A stretch of DNA of 64,000 nucleotides from Atopsyche davidsoni (GCA_022113835.1 JAILWY010000009.1:1649501-1713500), one strand, 5' to 3'. Numbered from the stretch's first letter, positions 1 to 11,905 are shown. Translations and numbers: made by a program. Notes: generated by a model not told the origin, from the letters alone.

Positions 1-330
1 CATTTCCATGGGATTTTTTTGTAAACTTTGCGTGAATTCAGTAAAATTGCAATAAATCGACCACTACTTTACCTTTTTACAAAAAAAATTCCAAACAAGA
101 AATATAAATATTCACACTGAAGTCAAAATCCGTTGTTGGAGGTTCCATATTTGAGTTTTTTGATCATTTTCTCGTACCTTTTGCGAAAAATCGAATGCAC
201 CAACCAAAAAAATTTAAATGCAAAAAGTTAGATAAATCCCTTCTTCCAAACGGAAGCTTTTTTTTATTTCTAATAAATACTCAATACTCTAAAAAAATCA
301 GTTTTCAACATACAAAAATAAAGTGACATA

Positions 331-452
331 ATACATATATAAATATATATATATATATAATATATATATGTATATATACACGCATATATATATATACATA
401 TATATATATACTTATATGTATGTATGTATATATATATATATATATATATTTA
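331..452. repeat. TA-rich microsatellite
   Basis: Nearly uninterrupted alternation of T and A with a few TATG and TACA variants. It lies just inside the left arm of the inverted-end element. Simple repeat with no coding potential. Confidence 0.9.
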
Positions 453-604
453 TTTAGACATATGTATGTAAATTATAATAAAAAGGCCCAAATATATATA
501 ATGAAAACACACATCTCACCAAAAACATTTATTTATTATTAATTGAACAAATATATGACACTGGACAGAAATCTGAACATTATACAGGTTATTTCTTTTC
601 TTCT

Positions 605-852
605 TCATCCAGTGCCTCTCTTCATTGGAGGCTTAGTAATGTGCAATTGTCCTTGTACTTGAAAATACCATTCGTGGTGGACGTTTATAGTAATATTCTG
701 TTTTTTATCTATTTTCCAAAATTTTAATTTTTTGTTGAGAATTGCTTCTTCAACACTTGTTCCCGATATTGATAGTGGATATTTTACTTCCACAATTTTA
801 TCACCACTAATTCCATCAGGTGTTGACGATCTATCAAAGGGACACAATTCTA
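605..852 (-). pseudogene. YqaJ-type (lambda exonuclease-like) nuclease fragment
   Basis: The minus-strand reading shows the linked motifs of the YqaJ/PD-(D/E)XK nuclease family in order: CPFDRSSTPDG (metal-binding Asp in the PDG step), IVEVKYP (the ExK catalytic pair), and about 45 residues later HHEWYFQVQGQLHIT, the usual YxQVQGQL block. In arthropod genomes such proteins are commonly transposon-encoded; that is family knowledge. Here only about 80 residues are present. The upstream limit I chose, near 852, is a pyrimidine-rich stretch ending in AG, which would serve as a splice acceptor. The reading ends in a stop shortly after the QVQGQL block, so the fold's C-terminal part is missing. A piece further upstream at about 982-1203 is open but not recognisable. 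Its place between two inverted arms suggests it belongs to the element. The three diagnostic motifs make the family call fairly safe; activity is very unlikely. Confidence 0.65.
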
Positions 853-2425
853 AAAAAAGAAGGAATTTACTAACTGACAAGATGATTATTCACGACAGTT
901 TTCTTATTTTTCCTCCAATCGATTGATTTACAAGACACTAGTAATATATAAAATAAATTTACTCGTTTCGCTTTTGGATTCTTAGTATGTATATGAAAGC
1001 GAGTATTTTCTTGGCATTTTGAATTTTGTCACAAACTGTCCGTCGCCACTGTACATGCAATTATGAATTTTTAGGTTAGACTTCGTTATGATCTCACGAC
1101 CAATGACTGTTAGACCAGGCATCCTCAACCTCCAGCCCGAAACACGTATTCCAAAGTGAAATATGCAAGAAATGTATATAGAAATCGACTTACTGATTCT
1201 CACCTTGATAACGTATTGAGAGTAGTGTGTAGCAATTATAAACCCGATTTTTCTAAAATAAAAAAGTTTTATCTCAATATCACACTAAATTTGAAATAGG
1301 CGTTTGGATATATTTAGGTTTTAAAGATTAAGATTTAATACATGGGAAATAAGTGTAAAACCAAGTCCCCACTAACTAATTGCCTGAAAAAAGCCATTAC
1401 TCAAAAATATTGCATGTGTGACTTGTAAGAAAAAAAATGTTGAGTATCACTGGGTCGGGTATTACGGTCGCAAATGCTCCTGTGTCGAAATTGTCATTTG
1501 TACAAAGTAGCTATGTTGCCAAATTGACATCTTAGAGAGAGACATGCTTTCAATGCAATGTTGCCAATATTAACAACGACAAACGAGCACAGTAGCCTAA
1601 GCTGTCATCTGCTCCGTTCTCTATGGATCAAGCATGGCTGACCACGTCACAAATATTCTAAGTAGATTTTTAAATAAAATACATTTTTGTATTTTACTCG
1701 CAAAATACGCACAAATTTAATACAATTAATGTTTAAAAAGTGACATGATGAGCTTAAATATCTTTTTTAATAGATGTCAAGCCTTGTACAGCGATAAATC
1801 AACCAATAACGATTTTTAAATACCGAGAAACGAATTGGCGTCATGCTCGCTTGGAGGCTATCTCCGTTCTGACAGAAATAGAGGACCGTTTTACCTGGAG
1901 AAATCGTGTCATTTGATTTATTTAATTCTTAGTTTATTATTCTATTGATAGAGTTGATTTTCTTACAGAGTATTAAAAAAATATTAAATTATATTTATCT
2001 ATTTTTTATTATTTAATTAACGTCCATTTTCAGGGTAAAATAAAATCTTGAAGATGTTGAAAAATTGGATAAAATGACGACTTTTTAAAACCAAAGTTTG
2101 ATAAAGATTTTTTTTTTTTTAATTTTTAAATTAATAAGGCGCACATGGTTTATATTTAATCTTTTAATTCCAATTGAAAAAAAGACTTTTAAATGTGTAG
2201 GATTCTTGGAAAATATGCCGGACGAATCTCAAATTCCTACACTTCAATCGGAAAAACACATATTTATCATAATTAAAGTAAATTTATAAGAAATAAAAAT
2301 ATATTGTGTTCGGAAGAAGGGATGTATCAAACTTTTTGCATTTAAATATTTTTGATTGGTGCAGTCAATTTTTCGCAAAATCGACCAGAAAATGATCAAA
2401 AAAACTCGAATATTCAACATGGCCC

Positions 2426-5048
2426 TTAAATATAATTGAAAAAAAAAAGAAATTAAATATACGTGTGAATCAAGCTTTTGACCCCTCTATAGCATCCACG
2501 AGATATTGGATTTGAATTATCGCAATCTCTTAGTCGTATTTGTTTTGTCCGTCTATACTACGTTATATTAAGATAGAATATGTAAATTAATAAATAACAA
2601 AAATAAATTAGTGGCACTATACTAAATGTTAATGTTGTCACGTGCATAACCAATTTGTAATTAATGTGAATAAAGAAATTGATGTTGGAGAGATCGAAAG
2701 AGTACCGGTATGTGCATCAAACACATTTTTAACAAGTCTGGATATTTTATTGTTAAAACATAGTTTATAATTATTACTACATAGCCAAAATATTACTGAA
2801 TAAACATAGTTAGTAAAACGTGTTCTTTTTAGCTAATAGTATATGACCATATATTCAAGGTTCATAAAATATTTGACCACCATGCTACCAATATAATGCC
2901 TTTTAGTTGATTTGGTTATAATAGCTAAATAACGTGCATTATTCATAAATTTATGTACAAATATTAAATTATGTTTGATCGATCATTTTTCATTGATTGC
3001 ATGCCACCATCACTGTAGGTTTTTATAACCGACAGGCAAAAATTCCAATTCTTGTTACATTAAAATGCAAACAAACCGAACATGTTTCTAATAAAATAAA
3101 GATAACCATTAAACGATAAATCATTTTATTATAATGTAATAATAGTTCAGGTTGATGTTTTTTTATTATTATTATTGTAGATTAACATAAATGTAAGTAA
3201 TAATTCTCATTTAATCAGCATTCACGACAGTGTGTGAGCTGGACTGCATTGTGCAGACAATGTTGATATGATAAAAAAAAAAAAATTAAAAAAACGGAAA
3301 AAACGATAACCATAGAGTAGCAGCTTCTTGACAACAAAATGCTATTCCAGAGAGAATGTTAATAAATTATAATTTCATTGTTATTAAGCGGGTAATGTGT
3401 ACAAGTTGTCGACCCGACGCACTGAATAAGAATGCAAATAATCAGAGAAAGCGACGGAAGATCCGTTTTAGAGAGAATCCTAATTAATCAGCGATAATAA
3501 ATTACGTGTAATTGGCGAAAAATGGATGGAAACACGCGAACCGAGTGTCGGTGCGATAAAATATAACAACTTCCCACGGCGGGGACCGTCCGTCGCGAGA
3601 CAGAAAGAGTTGTGCGCAAGTTCACGGATACAATGGCACGAGACAATCAACTATGGAGTTTGTTCGGAGATAGGGGATGCATGTTTTCGTGTTATAGGAC
3701 TGGGATTTCACCAAATTATAAATATGTTTTCTTCAATGAATGAAATATGAAAATCAAATTAATAGAAAATCATGACGCCAAATATTTTATTTAGTTAAAA
3801 AAAAATGTCCCGCAAATATTAAAAATATGGTAACCCTGCTTCGAGGAAAACAAACAAAAGCATATTGTGCCGGCGAGCCGCAGACTGCGTCACGGGGTGT
3901 CTGACCAGACAGAAAGCCGCCGGTTGTATTAAATCACAATATTATGCCACTGTGAATATACAACGACGTGACTTTTTAAAGTTAGCACGATATTTAGATA
4001 AAATTAACAAGCTTTACTAGTGCAGTCTACGGTAAAATAAATAAAAACATATTATATTTTAGACACCGAGTCATCAAGCAGGTGCATCGATACTCTTGGT
4101 ATCACAAAAAAGTCATGCACAGCCACAATCCCCAGTCCAATAAACTATCTACCCGAGTTATTGAACGCCTATCGACAGGCAACATTGAAACCGCAAACAC
4201 TGATTTGTGTGCGCCGAAACCGTGTCAATGAAAACTTCTGTCACGGCGAATCGCCGAAGGTTCCAACTTTTATTAAAAATCGGTCGTTAATTATATTTAT
4301 ACACGGGACCATTCGATAAACACGTCCGGCGATGATTACTCTATTCATTATAATATTAATCAAAGAAATGGGACGTTCAATGCCACGGCATTTGTCAGAC
4401 AAGGAAAACGATTAGCCAATTATTGTTTTACGTTCTATTGATAAAAAAATGAGGCAAGAAAAGTAGTGTGAAATGTTCGTTATCGAGAATTGTTTTTTTT
4501 TGATAAGAAGAAGCAATCAAGATAATAATTGTTTATGTCTAGAAATATAAACAATTGTAATGATAATAAGTGTATATTATTGATTTTTCGTGAAGACCGT
4601 CTCACAGGAAGTACGATATTGCCTATACAGGTTTTATTGATTGAGTACATTTTTTCAACATTAAGTCACACAATATTTAATTGGCATTATAAGTACGTTG
4701 TTTCACTTATGGGATATGATTGTTAAAAATTCTTGCTTAGTACCGGTGATTCGTTGGTATAGTTGGTAATGCACCGGCCATGTAAGCTTGGGGATGTGGA
4801 CAAATCACGATTATATTTTTCTGAGAGTTTCTTTAATCAATATTCAATATTTGAAAAAATGTGTATATTCGTAAAAAGTTTGTGTACAACTTATTTAATT
4901 TTTATAAATCATGTACTTACACAGTTTTTTTTTGTCCATGCAGTGTCATTTTTGGATTTTTACTGCTCGGTAGTGTTGCCACGTGGGCAGACTATTTAGG
5001 AAGGTATCGCAAGGGTGGTGGCGAGAAACAAAGAAAAGCAGTGCTCAC
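2426..5048. other. Non-coding stretch, probably intronic
   Basis: AT-rich DNA downstream of the kinesin exon in that gene's direction. I looked on the minus strand for the next motor-domain exon, which should begin with TGAGKTYTMG-like coding, and saw none. GC-richer patches at about 3530-3620 and 3860-3930 have no recognisable reading frame. A tRNA-like relic sits at 4746-4808. Confidence 0.6.
4746..4808 (+). repeat. tRNA-like relic, possibly SINE head
   Basis: The sequence TTGGTATAGTTGGTAATGC closely resembles the D-arm and A-box part of insect tRNAs, and the outer 6 bases GTGATT and AATCAC pair perfectly like an acceptor stem. The whole unit is only 63 nt, the anticodon stem is weak and the T-arm (B box) is badly degenerate. 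It is therefore not a working tRNA gene. A decayed tRNA or tRNA-derived SINE head fits best. Confidence 0.3.
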
Positions 5049-5271
5049 CTGTCCGTAGGCCAGCACCGTGGCGTTGTAGCCGTCCAGGCTGCCGCGCACC
5101 AGCCCCTCCACGCAGGCCTCGTACACGTCCTCCTGCTGGCCGCCCGTGTCGAACACGTGGTCGAACGTGAAGGACTTGTCCTGGCCCAGCGTGACCTGCG
5201 GCTCGCCGGGCGTCACGGCCGTGCACACGCGGCACATGTCGATCACCTCGCGCGGGATCTGCGGCCGGATC
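5049..5271 (-). CDS. Kif21: KIF21-type kinesin, internal exon of the motor domain (partial gene)
   Basis: This 223-bp exon encodes 74 residues from the N-terminal part of a kinesin motor domain. It starts with [13 protein letters not shown] (the end of beta-1 and the following loop), runs through [18 protein letters not shown] and DHVFD, and ends at [11 protein letters not shown], immediately before the P-loop. The block [14 protein letters not shown] and the CxxCTxVTPGEP spacing point to KIF21 (Drosophila Klp31E) rather than KIF4 or kinesin-1. KIF21 kinesins are slow plus-end motors that restrain microtubule growth and serve in neurons. The acceptor is a TTGCAG at 5277-5272. The donor is CAG followed by GTGAGC, with GT at 5048-5047. 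The exon begins in phase 1 (its first G completes the preceding Arg codon) and ends in phase 0. The P-loop exon must lie left of the window, and the start-codon exon to the right, not located. The exon is about 68% GC in AT-rich flanks. The reading frame is intact. Confidence 0.93.
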
Positions 5272-8210
5272 CTGCAACGGCGAGAGAGCGTCAGCTGGTC
5301 GTCAACGGTGATGTCATCGGAATAGGAACATCACGTTGGGTAATTATGTACATAATGATCGGTTATATCTAAGCCTGGACCGAAATACCACAAATCAAAT
5401 TAATTTTAATAAAAACACAACGTTAAAATGTGTTTTGATATTGTCCGAGAAATAAGATATGGAAACTTCTGGGTATTATTTTAATACTAGAAATGTAGCC
5501 CGTCATAAAATGACGTATTCGATGAACGATGCAATAGTGTTTGAACATATGTTTGGCTGACAATTAGATGAATATTTGATTTCATTTTGTACACATATAT
5601 TTTGAATAACCGGGTATTAATTTCGAAAGCAATTGTGCTATTCTTTTTTAATTACGTTTGCTGTGCTTAGACGGTGTTATTTTTTTAGGAGGCATTTTAA
5701 GTTATTAATGATGTGATTAATAATTTCTAACGCAACTAAAAAATAAAATTGGTACTTGTGTCAAGTTGACATAAACTGGAAATTTCTTAGAAGCATCATA
5801 TTTTGTTTTTTTGTAAAAATTCTAAATTTGAAATTCTCGCTGTGAACAACAGAATCATATAATTCGTACATAAAGCATATTTGATAGTTTTATTTAATTA
5901 GTTTATGAATGAAAATATTATCCTATCGTCTTGAAATTCGGCACATATCTGCGGAAAAATTTACTGAACCTACGTGCTAAAAATCAGCGTTGTATCTTTT
6001 AAGATATTCTATAGAGAACCAAAAAATGAAACATACACACACACACACAATGGATATTATTATAGTAGATATATGTATTTGTGGGAAGAATCGTCTGGGT
6101 AAAATGTTTAAAACATATAATGAAATTAATTTTCATTAAAGGTTCTATTATCAGCATTATAATTGTTTATCAATCAGAAAGGCGGTCGTTACTTTTTGGA
6201 GTTTTACTGTAAGATTAACCATGTACAAACAAAGTAAGTTTTACAGTAAAACTTCAAAATGAAACATCAAGAAAAATATTTTGACAGAAAAGTAGTTATG
6301 TTAATAGTTTACAGAACTATTTCTATTACCGTTTATCAAAAAAACACGCTGTTCATACAATAAACCTGTGTATGTAAGCAATGCGGTTAAATTAAGTTTA
6401 CGATTTATTTAAATATTCAATCTCAATTATATTTAAAAGGATTGTGAAACCTTATAAGGGAAACCAAAAAGAAAGTATCGGAACAGTGAAAATGGATGCT
6501 TATAAAAAAAATGAAATTTTGCAAAGCTTTGCAAACAATGAATCACGGAATTCGGCTCGGGGTGGCGTGTGGCCAGCATTTTCAGACGGCGCCACCCCTG
6601 CAGGTTTGACGCGCCCCTCGCCTGCACGGGAGCGCCTCGTCTATCGACCCGGCCGGGGGCAAAGGTCATCGGGGAAGTCCCCGCGAGCCACTTGTCTTTT
6701 CCTAATAATTGTGCTCTCAGACACCGTGGAATGCCGTCCGAGCAGCTATTAATATCAAAAATATTTTTCTTAACGCGCTTGACTAATTTTCTAATTTAAC
6801 AGTCTGACCCAGCAGGATTCGCGTGCGTAATTATTGACAACTTTCAAAAGTGTCGAACATTATAACATCTTTACAGAATCAGTATGATTTGGTATTGCTA
6901 TACCACAAATCAAATATTATAACATACAATTTACAAAAATTTATATCGATTGCACAAAAATACAGTTTAACTATGTTACGAGCAGGCGAATACCATGCTC
7001 GGTTTCATAGCTCCCACGTAGTGATCTGTGTATTCTCTTGAAAGTGGCCGAATCGACTAAAAATACACACGAAACCGAATTACCTAAACCATAAATAACA
7101 CCACAGAAAACAGTAGGTGGCGAATAAACCCGGTTTACTTCAGCAAAGCGATAAGATTAGCCCGGCCCGGAATAGAGCGCCGCGGACATTGCATTGTGCG
7201 CCGGCCTGGCGGAACACTTGGGTCGGCGGATTTATGATATCGCAGACGGTCGTCTGTCACCCGCAGGAGTTGCCAAGTTGTCTGCTGGTGCTTGTTAGTT
7301 TTTTTTTTTTTTTTTTAATTTGTATATAATAGAAATATTTACGGATGACACGGGCACATATACTTAAATTATTTTTTCTTGTTTATAGAGAAGCGGCTCA
7401 AGTAAACTTGAGTTAACCAATTTCATCAGTAATTTGATACGATTGCGCATCGAAGCATTTTTTTTGCTGGAAATATTCTGAAACACTAAATGAATAATAT
7501 TTTTTTTATAAAAAGACCACACGATACGCATACCATAGGCATTCAATACCTGTTGGCCACAGCTGTCATACATTATGCAGGTAGCGGCTAGAGTGTGGCG
7601 GCACCGTGCTCAGTCAGGTTTAGTGCACAGTCACGTGATGAAAATTTTAAATAATTTTTGTGTTTAAACCATAGGAAAAAAAATAACCGAAGAAAAGCAC
7701 TCACGCGCGCGGACAACGCCGATTGTGTATTCTCGCGATGACACCAGCCAAGAGTAAACAATAATATTGCATCACGGAGTCATCATTTTTTTATTGCGTT
7801 ATTAATATGAAGGTCACGAGGCCGTTTCAGATTATTATAGACGCAAAAAATGAGCTTGAATACGTTATTACAAAGTGGTTTTTTTTTATATTATAAAATC
7901 ACAAAAAACATCAGTAATCAAGATTGTTTTTTTTTTGTAAAAAAAATCATATCCGGTTTCTATGTAAGCAAATACAATCAATCAATATTTAATTTGATAG
8001 TAAGATTATTGATATATAGTATATACTGATTTATCTTCGATATGGGCAGAAATATTATTTAGAATACTCTTGTAAAATAAAATAAAAATTGGCACGTACT
8101 ATTAATCTTCTATTTTACTTTCAATAAATGATTACTGGATTAAGCCTCATATGTTTAGTATTTAATATTATTGGCATAAAGTTCTTAGTGGAATTTTATT
8201 TTACTATTTA
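5272..8210. other. Non-coding stretch, probable intron with repeats
   Basis: Upstream of the kinesin exon in gene direction. About 5490-6070 reads like a decayed interspersed repeat, with a CCGTCATAAAATGACG segment at the start and a (CA)n run at 6034-6049 near the end, but I cannot name it. A 13-bp perfect inverted repeat lies at 6200-6212 and 6241-6253. GC-rich islands at about 6560-6680 and 7140-7260 contain no recognised gene. Confidence 0.5.
6197..6256. repeat. Short inverted repeat
   Basis: AGTTTTACTGTAA at 6200-6212 is perfectly repeated in reverse complement at 6241-6253, and pairing continues imperfectly outward to about 19 bp. The loop is 28 nt. It could be a relic of a small foldback element. 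Confidence 0.6.
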
Positions 8211-8296
8211 CGACTAGTTTCGCCAACTTATTATGTTGTCATCTACAAGTAAGTCAGCTTGTAGATGCCAACCTAGAAAGTTGGCGAAACTAGTCG
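8211..8296. repeat. 86-nt near-perfect foldback hairpin
   Basis: Two 39-nt arms (8211-8249 and 8258-8296) are reverse complements with only four mismatches. The outer 19 bp (CGACTAGTTTCGCCAACTT and its complement) and the inner 10 bp (CATCTACAAG and its complement) are perfect. The loop is 8 nt. Partial pairing continues 3-5 bp beyond. A miniature foldback transposon or the hairpin core of a larger repeat is most likely. The shape also resembles a small-RNA precursor, but there is no evidence of expression. Confidence 0.8.
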
Positions 8297-9050
8297 CGTA
8301 ACTATAAATATTTAATTTAAAATAAAATATTGAATATTTTTAAAATCCTTCATAAGTTGACTATATTTACCCAGTGACCCTCGTCCGCGACTGGATTTAC
8401 GAACGTGGATGATTTATTTTATCATTGTTTTTTTAAATTGGTTAGACCTTCATATTAGGTAATCTGGTACAAGATTGCTTCGAGAACTGCAAGGTATGGC
8501 AGGTAATGATGGAGAGAGCTGAGGTCCAGTGCGCGGGCGGGAGGGGCCAGGCACTCCAGCGGCTCCATTGTTCCACTAGTCTTGCATCTACAGCATCAGA
8601 GAATGGACGCTCGAGGAGCCGCAGTCAATGTTCAAGGGTTCAATTCTTAAATTGGGTGAAACCGAGTTTTTTAAAATTATTCTACTGAAGCTAAATGCCG
8701 GATGAACTATACTGTCACTACTTTTTGTTTCTCATTGGAAGCTTCACGATGTTTAAGAGATCTGTGTTTTAATCGGATGTAAAGAGGAAACTTTGTTGAA
8801 AAGTCTTCAGAAAAAGTTCAATGTTATCAATGTTGAAAATAACTATTATTGTGAGTGTCATAGTATGTATCTATTTTTCTGAAAATTTAGAATTAACTTT
8901 TATCGTTTTTTAAAGTATTTTTCATTACAAAATAAATACCAAGTTTACCACAGCAAAACTATGATTTATTAATAAATCCAAAAAAACCAAATAATATATA
9001 TTTTGTAATATAATCGAATAGACCGGCGACGAAAGAAAATTCAATAAGAA
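8297..9050. other. Non-coding stretch with a GC-rich island
   Basis: Mostly AT-rich. The island at about 8500-8610 can be read on the minus strand as a short open stretch beginning MEPLECLAPPARALDL, but it has no family resemblance and no convincing splice sites, so no gene is called. Confidence 0.5.
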
Positions 9051-9191
9051 TTCAATATTTTGGACAGAAAGTACTTGGTAGAGTTCCATTTTGATATTTT
9101 AAATAAAATTATTTTGCATATAAAAAAATTAAAAAAGTATTATATTTAAAATAGAATTTCACCAAGTACTATCTGTCCAAAAATAATTGAA
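9051..9191. repeat. Foldback repeat with about 54-bp arms
   Basis: The arm at 9051-9104 (containing GGACAGAAAGTACTTGGT) is repeated inverted at 9139-9191 (ACCAAGTACTATCTGTCC), with about 34 bp between. The arms are AT-rich at their inner ends. A related sequence occurs once inside the hAT-type element at 35830-36377 (around 36070-36105). The foldback may therefore descend from that family's interior. Confidence 0.7.
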
Positions 9192-9366
9192 TACTAAAAC
9201 ATCTAAATTCAATAATTTATAGCTCATATATTTCAAAACTAAAGCTTTTATAGTTATACTAGCGGATACCCGGCGCGTTCTACTGCGCTAAATAAAGAAA
9301 TAAAATACTTTTTTTATTTGTTCGAAAAAAAAAAAAAAAAGGAAATTTTGTTTATTTATTGACTTT

Positions 9367-10487
9367 TTATCTTAATGCTAGCGGACATATTGAGTTTTTT
9401 CGGTAGGTGTGTAAACATAAAATTTTTTTTTTGGCGTTCCAACTCTAAACGCAACATAACAGGAATTTTGCGAAAAATAGGAATTTTCTATGTTCATACC
9501 AGCAATACTTAGCGATTGGCCATGAGCCTTGTTGATAGTTATTACAACAGCACAATTTAGGTGGATCTAAGTTGCGAATGAGCATCTATGGTGAACCAAC
9601 TTTTAAAGTTAAGATGTGTGGTGACATTCCAGATGGTTCCAAAGAGTTAAAAAACTCTATTGGATTGTTCATGCAATTTTTCGCAAAATTATTGTGGCTG
9701 TGCTGCTCGTTATTCGGCTTTTTTTTCAGTAAAATAAACACGTTGTTCGTTTTCTAAATGAACAGCAAGATGTTGAAAAGTTGGGTATCATTCGTGAATA
9801 CTGAAACCAGGAATTTCATATTTTTTCAATTTCGTTCGTGAATACCAGACCAGGAATCAATGTCAATATCAACGTTTCTTACTTTAATGGTGGTGGTGAA
9901 TCCTCCATCTTCTGGCTTTCGTCGTCTGTATTTCGGATATCCATCCTCACCAGGAATTGTATCTCCGAATGTTTTCCAAATGCTTGGACAACGCTGTGTT
10001 GTCAGAAACGTAGCTTGTAAGCGGTTCTGGCGGGTCAACCAGCGTTGACAACTTGGCTTTTCCGGCTTTTTCAACCGGGTGATTCCTTTTGAAATTTCAG
10101 TGCATGGCAGTACAAACAAAGAGAGCTCATCGGCCCAATTACAACATTCGGATGATTACTGTAATCGCAGTCTTTGTCATAATTGAATGCCACCAACTGA
10201 AAATCGATTCTTTGTATCGATTTAACCGCACGTATCTGATAACCTTTAAGCCTGTTTTCATGTTGTTGAGGAGTTTCAGCAGCTCTTGCTGTGGTAGCTC
10301 TGATTCGAACTTGTTCTAGACGTGCTTCATGTTGTTCTGGTGTTTCTACAGCTCTTGACTGCCGCTCTTTCAACCTATTTGACTCTGTACGCACTTTTCG
10401 TTTTCCGGCAGTTTCGGCTGTTCTTTCGGCTCTTTTTCGTTTCGCATCAGCTGTATTTTTTCCAATTGCAGCTCTTTTCGGTGGCAT
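9367..10487 (-). pseudogene. Helitron Rep/helicase pseudogene, copy A
   Basis: Starts with MPPKRAAIGKNTADAKRKR at 10487, the usual opening of arthropod Helitron proteins. It continues through two repeats of the AETPQQHENRL type to ALKFQKESPG, the Cys/His-bearing segment of the Helitron N-terminal domain (CLYCHALKF is visible). After a deletion and frameshift come RKPEDGGFTTTIKVRNVD and then HLAVHLENEQRVYFT, the latter just after an Arg-to-stop change. A further jump leads to SLEPSGMSPHILTLKVGSP, RNLDPPKLC, and a frameshifted TINKAHGQSLSIAGMNIEN plus FYVYTPTEKTQ, which match the C-terminal helicase motifs of the Pif1 family. A full Helitron protein is about 1,300 residues or more; under a third remains. 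The HUH nuclease motif is absent. Clearly dead. Confidence 0.85.
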
Positions 10488-10575
10488 TTTTTGATATATA
10501 TATTTTTTTGATAACCAAAAATGATACCCGGCGTGTGCTACTACACTAAATAAATAAATAAATATTTTTTAATTT

Positions 10576-11905
10576 TTATCTTAATGCTAGCGGATAAACA
10601 ATGTATTGAGTTTTTTCGGTAGGTGTGTAAACAAAGATTTTTTCATTAACTACGTGGCGATAGTTTTTTAACAGCAAGTCTTGTTCCGTTGCACAATTTA
10701 GGTGGATCTAAGTTGCGAATGAGCATCTATGGTGAACCAGCTTTTAAAGTTAAGATGTGTGGTGACATTCCAGATGGTTCCAAAGAGTTAAAAATCTCTA
10801 TTGGATAGTTGACTCTATTTTGGAACTTCATTATGCAGCAATGTTTTCGCAAAATTATTGTAGATGTGCTCCTCGTTCTTCGACATTTTTTTTCAGTAAA
10901 ATAAACACGTTGACCGTTTTCTAAATGAACAGCAAGATTGGATTGAACAGTTGGATATCGTTCGTGAATACTGAAACCAAGAATTCGCCAGACAGCTTCA
11001 TTACTGCGACCCATCTGAAATTGAGTGATTTCATAGTTTCGATTTGAAAGCTCAAACACTGCCATATCACTGCCTTTGTTAACATATTTGCATATGTCCT
11101 TGCATATGAATTTCACGGAGTTGCAGTGTTCCACATTGATATATGATTGAAATGTTTTTTACAGTATTGGACTGTATGGAACAATCCATATGTTATCAAT
11201 GTCAATATCGACGTTTCTTAATTTAATGGTGGTGGTGTATCCTCCATCTTCTGGCTTTCGTAGACCAGTTTGAGTTTCATCGATCAAATCGCGTGGATAT
11301 CTTTTCGTGCAATTGCCGTCTTTTATGCAAGGCGAATTCATATGCAACACTTCGCATGGGCCGTGATGTTCTTACAAACAACGTCAAAAAGTATCAGATC
11401 TTCACGTTGATTCGGGTGTTCAGCAGATATAAGATCGATGTCGATTTGAGTTGGAATAATTTTTTCAATAGACGAAACTTGTAATACGAATATTTTCGTA
11501 TAACAATTTTTTTCCCATATATAAACAGACAAACTCATTATGATAAAACACGTTGTGAATGACAGATAGTGATTTTGTTTTGAAAGTCCGTACGATCTGT
11601 CCGCGCGATCTTCACAATGTTCTTTTTTCAATTTTTTGCGAGGAACGATGTCCACTTTACAGATGTTGAAAATTTTTGTATGGAAAATATCAAAAATCGA
11701 CCTAATTCTGTTCCGTAAGTTCGGCAGCCTGTAACGGCAAGTTCATTCTAATATTTACAAACATCAATATCAGTATTTCTCGATTGGTAGCCATGCAGGC
11801 AGCCAGCTTCAAGACATTTTCGCGTATATGCAATACGCGAAAATGGCAGTTCCTTTTATGAATTGGAAACTTTTGTATGGGATTTTTCTTAATTGAATAA
11901 ACCAA
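10576..11905 (-). pseudogene. Helitron Rep/helicase pseudogene, copy B
   Basis: Minus-strand pieces in Helitron order but in several frames. An upstream open piece runs from 11905 to 11702. Next are IPTQIDIDLISAEHPNQRED with LFDVV, then NSPCIKDGNCTKRYPRDL and RKPEDGGYTTTIKLRNVD with WIVPYSPIL. Then come KYVNKGSDMAVFEL, NEAVWRILGFSIHERYPTVQ and HLENGQRVYFT. A large deletion removes the Rep core and most of the helicase. The tail resumes with SLEPSGMSPHILTLKAGSP and RNLDPPKLCNGTRLAVKKL, and ends with FVYTPTEKTQYIVYPLALR followed by the natural TAA at 10578-10576. The C-terminus lies about 50 bp from the damaged 3' end of the copy. Confidence 0.85.

Larger units (their letters stand above)
141..2425 (-). 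mobile_element. DNA transposon-like element with about 110-150 bp inverted ends and a YqaJ-type nuclease relic
   Basis: The stretch at about 145-290 reappears inverted at about 2266-2422. The clearest core pairs 150-247 with 2312-2411, with long identical runs such as TTTAAATGCAAAAAGTT-like and TTGATCATTTTCT segments and CCCTTCTTCC at the inner edge. The arms are roughly 80-85% alike by eye. Between them lie a TA-rich microsatellite, a broken nuclease gene on the minus strand and no other recognised gene. Long inverted ends around a nuclease remnant argue for a cut-and-paste-like DNA element rather than a host gene. I could not define a target-site duplication, so the outer ends are uncertain by 10-20 bp. 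The superfamily is not identified. Confidence 0.6.

Noticed and set aside
1..5048. The P-loop exon of the kinesin gene
   Set aside because: Searched for minus-strand coding of TGAGKTYTMG after a splice acceptor; not present, so it must lie outside the window.
4983..5372. Plus-strand and second minus-strand open frames over the kinesin exon
   Set aside because: They are GC-rich shadow frames; the splice sites, phase and kinesin motifs fix the real minus-strand frame.
5490..6070. A named repeat family for the CCGTCATAAAATGACG to (CA)n stretch
   Set aside because: It looks like an interspersed repeat, but I could not define ends or recognise the family.
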